A DNA stretch of 8,245 bases. Source: Chlamydiota bacterium. Lineage in GTDB: Bacteria > Chlamydiota > Chlamydiia > Chlamydiales > Rhabdochlamydiaceae. The position numbers and the translations under genes are program-made. The stretch is taken from positions 1 to 8,245 of the forward strand of contig JAHFTN010000073.1 of NCBI GenBank assembly GCA_023269365.1, written 5' to 3'. A model generated the notes under the pieces. The model ran no database searches and was not told the origin of the DNA. It saw nothing but the letters and a program-made list of their open reading frames with translations. Positions 5,430 through 8,245 of the stretch are shown piece by piece; within the stretch, counting starts at the first letter, position 1; every line of letters starts with the position of its first letter.

Positions 5430-6569
5430 TTATTCCTCAACCCATTGATTGAATGCAACGATACTTTCTTCTACTCGAGAAATAATCCAAGGAAGATCCT
5501 TTTTTATTTCTTCAGAAGTATGCTCATCTAATAGCAAAGAATTCACAACAAAACACAATGCATCGAAGCTGGTAGAAATCGGCGCACGAGCTTTCTTTAT
5601 TTCATTTAATAGAACATTTAAATCTTTATTAATGGAAATGATTTGTATCTTTTCTTGCATAGGAAAAGTTTTCAGGTTATTTTCAACTAACTCATTCAGA
5701 AGGAATATTGTTTTATCTTCTCTTAATTTTTTATTGAATGAGTCAAGGAAATCATTAACAAATTTTAATAACAGGGGAAGATCTTCACTTAAAAAACTAA
5801 TAGAATGTTCTTTTTTAAATCTTTCGAAAATTCTATAGAGGACCGCTGCATTTGTGCGAGGGTTGAAGCAGAAAGAAGGGTTGTCTCCGGATTCAAATGA
5901 TTTTATTGTTTCTTCCTCTGAAAATAAAGTAAAAGGAGAGGTTTCTTTTTTACAATCTTGATATAAGAACAGATACAGTTTGTCCTGAATTAACTGAGAA
6001 TAAGTATTTATAAATTGCTCTGTAATGGCAGTCTCAATTTCTTTTCTATTGTGATCTTTTATTCCAAAGTCTCTTTCTAACCCAGAGACAATAGCGTTTA
6101 TGACGTTTTTACAATGAAGACCTATTTCAGATTCTTGATTGGGAGGCCTTTCCCTTGATAGCAGCGTAAAAGTTTGAGGAAGCCCTGCCTCTATCATAGG
6201 ACGTTTTAGACCCTCCTCCTCTTGATTTTTTCCATATCGGATAACTCCTAGCTGCATGTGAAGGAGCTGTGCGGCTTTAGTTACATAAAAAGATATAAAA
6301 TCGTTTAGAGGAAAGTGGAAATTAGGGAATTGCTTATTAAAAAGCCTTTGAGAACTGGAAAGGAATTCCCCGTCAAATCCTGCATTTTGTGGGACTGTCA
6401 TTAATTGGATTCCCCCCGGAAGAGGTTCTTGCAGCTGGCCAGGAAGAAACTGTCTCAATCTTTCAAAAACCATCCTTTGCAAAAACTGGTCTTGTTCATC
6501 TACTCGGGGACGTTTTTGTTCGGAAGGGCGTGGGATCCCAGATCGTGGAGGTCTAACGATGGATGTCAT
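5430..6569 (-). CDS. Unknown 379-aa cytosolic or effector-like protein, AT-rich gene
   Basis: I do not recognise this family. There is no signal peptide and no membrane segment. The first 30 residues are rich in Pro, Arg and Gln (MTSIVRPPRSGIPRPSEQ, then KRPR at 19-22) and look disordered. The rest is mostly helical with Phe-, Leu- and Glu-rich stretches (for example SFYVTKAAQLLHMQLG and LLLKFVNDFLDSFNKKLRED). The ATG overlaps the stop of the upstream secreted coiled-coil gene as ATGA, implying translational coupling; AGAGGA lies 12 nt upstream. The body is visibly more AT-rich than its neighbours: 17 of 60 bases are G or C at 5641-5700, against 29 of 60 at 4441-4500 in the helicase. A disordered basic N-terminus without a Sec signal in a likely chlamydia would fit a type III secreted effector, but this is only a guess. 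Confidence 0.8.
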   Translation of the reverse strand: MTSIVRPPRSGIPRPSEQKRPRVDEQDQFLQRMVFERLRQFLPGQLQEPLPGGIQLMTVPQNAGFDGEFLSSSQRLFNKQFPNFHFPLNDFISFYVTKAAQLLHMQLGVIRYGKNQEEEGLKRPMIEAGLPQTFTLLSRERPPNQESEIGLHCKNVINAIVSGLERDFGIKDHNRKEIETAITEQFINTYSQLIQDKLYLFLYQDCKKETSPFTLFSEEETIKSFESGDNPSFCFNPRTNAAVLYRIFERFKKEHSISFLSEDLPLLLKFVNDFLDSFNKKLREDKTIFLLNELVENNLKTFPMQEKIQIISINKDLNVLLNEIKKARAPISTSFDALCFVVNSLLLDEHTSEEIKKDLPWIISRVEESIVAFNQWVEE

Positions 6570-6931
6570 TGGGCTTTTGAATCCTCTTTTAATAGTTGTG
6601 CTTTGCGTGCGTTAAGTTGATCTATCTTCTTCTGTAACATTTGAGCCTCTTGCTTTTTTGCATCGGCTTGCTCGAAGGCTCTTTTTGCCTCTTGCTTTTC
6701 ATTTTGCATGAATTGCCAGCGCATCCCCTTGTCCTCTTCGCGCCTCGCTGATGCTAAGGCTTTATCTCTTAGGTCTTCTGTCTTTTTGAGCTCCTCATCG
6801 ATCTTTGTTAACTCTCCCTTCCAATCTGGAGGCGGAGTCCGCTCAAGAGCTAGGGCCTCTGTTACATAAAATAGAGCCGCAGTTCCCATGCAGCATAGCA
6901 TAACGAGGCGTAAATAAGCAAAAAAAACCAT
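6566..6931 (-). CDS. Small secreted coiled-coil protein (121 aa)
   Basis: This is an exported, probably periplasmic or surface, helical protein of unknown function. From ATG 6931 the N-terminus is a long signal peptide (MVFFAYLRLVMLCCMGTAAL..., likely cleaved after VTEALA, about residue 30), then a short PPPDW linker and a charged coiled coil to the end (KIDEELKKTEDLRDKALASA..., ...KKIDQLNARKAQLLKE). Longer readings from 6979 or 6964 exist, but AGGGGG lies six bases before 6931 and the best promoter lies between those upstream starts and 6931. It overlaps the next gene by ATGA and heads the three-gene unit. Coiled-coil composition makes family assignment unreliable; an OmpH/Skp-like holdase is conceivable but not supported by any motif. 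Confidence 0.75.
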   Translation of the reverse strand: MVFFAYLRLVMLCCMGTAALFYVTEALALERTPPPDWKGELTKIDEELKKTEDLRDKALASARREEDKGMRWQFMQNEKQEAKRAFEQADAKKQEAQMLQKKIDQLNARKAQLLKEDSKAQ

Positions 6932-6937
6932 CACTTT

Positions 6938-6943
6938 CCCCCT
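6938..6943 (-). promoter_or_regulatory. Shine-Dalgarno site deciding the coiled-coil gene start
   Basis: AGGGGG on the minus strand lies six bases before ATG 6931. The upstream ATGs at 6979 and 6964 have no such site. Confidence 0.65.
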
Positions 6944-6963
6944 AGAAATTCTTTCTCTCTTCA

Positions 6964-6992
6964 TATATAACTTTAACATGAAAATACAGCAA
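6964..6992 (-). promoter_or_regulatory. Probable promoter of the three-gene leftward unit
   Basis: On the minus strand TTGCTG (6992-6987) and TATATA (6969-6964) are separated by exactly 17 bp, with an expected start near 6957 and a leader of about 26 nt to ATG 6931. The -35 box matches 3/6 and the -10 box 4/6 of the sigma-70/sigma-66 consensus, so it is moderate only. Confidence 0.4.
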
Positions 6993-7031
6993 AAAATTAT
7001 TTTAATTTAATGGTTTTTTAGGATTGTATTG

Positions 7032-7037
7032 TATACT
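7032..7037 (+). promoter_or_regulatory. Possible -10 box for the rightward secreted-protein gene
   Basis: TATACT is a 5/6 match to the -10 consensus. A start around 7040-7044 would place almost the whole 7039-7095 hairpin in the leader. No good -35 box is visible in the AT-rich sequence upstream. Confidence 0.3.
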
Positions 7038-7038
7038 G

Positions 7039-7095
7039 GAACCTATCCGCAACGTCGAGTTAAAAAGCAAAGTACTCGACTATGCGGATAGGTTC
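7039..7095 (+). promoter_or_regulatory. Strong leader hairpin ending at the Shine-Dalgarno site
   Basis: GAACCTATCCGCA (7039-7051) pairs with TGCGGATAGGTTC (7083-7095), and GTCGAGT (7054-7060) pairs with ACTCGAC (7074-7080). The two stems are separated by a 2x2 mismatch and closed by a 13-nt loop, for 20 pairs in total. The Shine-Dalgarno AGAGGGG starts at the next base (7096), so the hairpin abuts but does not cover the ribosome site. It is not followed by a T run, so it is not a terminator. It could stabilise the mRNA, tune translation, or act as a DNA operator. Confidence 0.75.
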
Positions 7096-7102
7096 AGAGG
7101 GG
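7096..7102 (+). promoter_or_regulatory. Shine-Dalgarno site deciding the 7108 start
   Basis: AGAGGGG lies five bases before ATG 7108. The upstream in-frame ATG at 7024 lies before the likely -10 box and would translate through the hairpin. Confidence 0.75.
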
Positions 7103-7107
7103 TTCCT

Positions 7108-8136
7108 ATGAGAAAAGTCTTTTTCTTTATTTTTTTAACTTGTGTTTCTCTGAGCGCTGCTTTGCCTTCAAATTTGAAGGAGAAGTTTAGCTCCGCTCAG
7201 GCGGGCGATTTCATCGTCACAGCGCAAGAGGGGCATTACTCCCTGTTATCCGTTCGCTCGATCACGGCAGACACCCTTCTATTAGAGGAAATTACTATCC
7301 CCTCTTCTCAGGTGGATTTAAAAAAGGTTCTCTGGGATCGATGGGTACTAGATAGAGCTCCTGGGCATACTGCATGGACCCTCTACGAGATCGATCGAAA
7401 ATCAGACCTACTTATCGAGTGTTTTTCTGTCACAAAAAACGGGTGGCTCTGTCTTGGCGACTCTGAGCAACTCTTTGCAAGGTTAATGACTCTGCCCCTT
7501 TCTCGGGTTGCTACTTCTAATAGAAAAAAAATTGGAATGAAACCCCCTTCAAACGAGCCTGACACCCGTGCCCTTTGGAACCCTTCCCTTACGATGCACG
7601 GAAAAAAGAGGGAACAGGCGGAATTTACCGTCATGACAACAAAGTGGCCAGATGATGGCTCCCCACTGGCCCTTTGCTCAATCGATCTTTACTTTGCAAA
7701 TAGCCTACCCGAATTCCCCTTCCCTTTTTGGCTGGAGATAAAGAGCTCCCATTACGCTTTTAAATTGCGCGCCATCGATGCGGGGAAAGGGCTCATCTCC
7801 CCCTTAAAGGGGGCGATGCCCCACCGGATCCCCACTCTTGTTGGCCTTGTGAAAAGGGGGGATAATAGCTGGACCCTCAAGCTTAAAGCTCCTTCCTACT
7901 ATAAGCAACTGCAACTGTTTGTTGTAGATACAACGGGAACTTCTTCTGCAACGCTACCCCTTCCCAGTACCCTCATCAAAGGAAAAGAGAGCGAGGAAGT
8001 ATTTTTAGAGGTGGCTCTCAAAGATTTAAAACAGCATTTAGAGCCAAACCACCGCTACCGCTGGGTTGTCATCCCAGAAGGAATAAGAGATGTCTATGTC
8101 GAGTCAGAAGAGGTGTTTACGTGGAACCCCGCTTAA
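7108..8136 (+). CDS. Secreted protein of unknown function, chlamydial type (342 aa)
   Basis: This is an exported protein; its function is not known to me. The signal peptide is MRKVFFFIFLTCVSLSAALP, cleaved around residue 17 or 18. An N-terminal domain (20-130) has repeated strands with QAGDFIVTAQEGHYSLLSVR, LLLEEITIPSS and DRAPGHTAWTLYEIDR, a pattern I loosely associate with conserved hypothetical proteins of chlamydiae. A low-complexity linker (134-165) follows, then a C-terminal beta-rich domain (170-340) with many aromatics (FPFPFWLEIKSSHYAFKL, RYRWVVIPEG). There is no lipobox and no membrane segment after the signal, so it is periplasmic, outer-membrane associated or surface exposed. The start is set by the Shine-Dalgarno site and signal peptide; an in-frame ATG at 7024 is rejected. 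It is single, divergent from the coiled-coil unit, with a hairpin leader. No clear terminator is seen before the window ends. Confidence 0.85.
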   Translation: MRKVFFFIFLTCVSLSAALPSNLKEKFSSAQAGDFIVTAQEGHYSLLSVRSITADTLLLEEITIPSSQVDLKKVLWDRWVLDRAPGHTAWTLYEIDRKSDLLIECFSVTKNGWLCLGDSEQLFARLMTLPLSRVATSNRKKIGMKPPSNEPDTRALWNPSLTMHGKKREQAEFTVMTTKWPDDGSPLALCSIDLYFANSLPEFPFPFWLEIKSSHYAFKLRAIDAGKGLISPLKGAMPHRIPTLVGLVKRGDNSWTLKLKAPSYYKQLQLFVVDTTGTSSATLPLPSTLIKGKESEEVFLEVALKDLKQHLEPNHRYRWVVIPEGIRDVYVESEEVFTWNPA

Positions 8137-8224
8137 GTTATGAACAAGACTTCCACAAGAAAAAGCCAAGGCTAAAATCTTCAAAAAACAGGCAGGCGAC
8201 TCCTTTTAAAAACGCACCTAAGTT

Positions 8225-8244
8225 GCTGATTGTAAGCAGTCAGC
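8225..8244 (+). other. Compact hairpin at the window edge
   Basis: GCTGATTG-taag-CAGTCAGC forms eight pairs (one wobble) with a 4-nt loop. It lies 88 bp after the stop of the secreted-protein gene and could be its terminator stem, but the bases that would show a T run are outside the window. The rest of 8137-8245 shows no gene. Confidence 0.35.
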
Positions 8245-8245
8245 G

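Noticed and set aside
5449..5838. 129-codon plus-strand open frame
   Set aside because: It is antisense to the AT-rich 379-aa gene; the Ser-, Asn- and Phe-rich translation is a typical shadow, and the real gene is coupled to its neighbours.
7383..7634. 83-codon minus-strand open frame
   Set aside because: It is antisense within the secreted-protein gene and has no start signal or domain.
8181..8245. Open minus-strand stretch entering from the right edge
   Set aside because: About 20 codons are too few to tell a gene end from chance.
8221..8245. Possible tRNA anticodon arm
   Set aside because: The stem and loop sizes do not fit a tRNA (8-bp stem with 4-nt loop instead of 5 and 7), and no acceptor or T arm is visible.

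Overview
The window looks like chromosomal DNA of an environmental chlamydia (Chlamydiota, Parachlamydiales-like; a Waddlia- or Simkania-type relative is a guess). The evidence is a secreted HAD-fold protein of the DUF2608 type, which is mostly a chlamydial family; a secreted protein with an APGHTAW...YEID stretch that I loosely associate with chlamydial hypothetical proteins; a Glt-type dicarboxylate/amino-acid symporter; and a stand-alone GGQ release-factor protein. Genus and species cannot be fixed from this window.

Layout. Bases 1-578 hold no intact gene. They hold what looks like the decayed 3' end of a rightward gene, interrupted by a roughly 350-bp palindromic element (175-524) with 10-bp terminal inverted repeats, TATA on both sides and a perfect 35-bp internal hairpin. 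Then come a leftward gene for an unknown membrane-anchored protein (573-1196) and, divergent from it, a gltT-type transporter gene (1389-2672) with a clear terminator. The leftward DUF2608 gene (2739-3530) converges on the transporter. A divergent intergenic region with a 25-position hairpin separates it from a rightward DEAD-box RNA helicase gene (3760-5010). The helicase stop overlaps the stop of a leftward three-gene unit (6931 to 5007): a secreted coiled-coil protein, a large unrecognised AT-rich gene, and an ArfB-like release-factor protein. The first two overlap as ATGA and the second and third are 18 bp apart. The terminator of this unit appears to lie inside the helicase coding sequence. 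Divergent from the unit is a rightward gene for a secreted protein (7108-8136) whose leader contains a strong 22-position hairpin ending at the Shine-Dalgarno site.

Functionally the genes are mixed: nutrient uptake (transporter), RNA remodelling (helicase), ribosome rescue (release-factor-like protein), and several exported or unknown proteins that could belong to the envelope or to host interaction. No rRNA, tRNA, CRISPR array or transposase gene was seen. The most unusual part is the left edge. Removing the element together with one TATA copy joins two open stretches in the same reading frame, and across the whole region that frame has only two stops, both inside the palindrome arms. This resembles in-frame palindromic elements known from other intracellular bacteria, but it is inferred from sequence alone.
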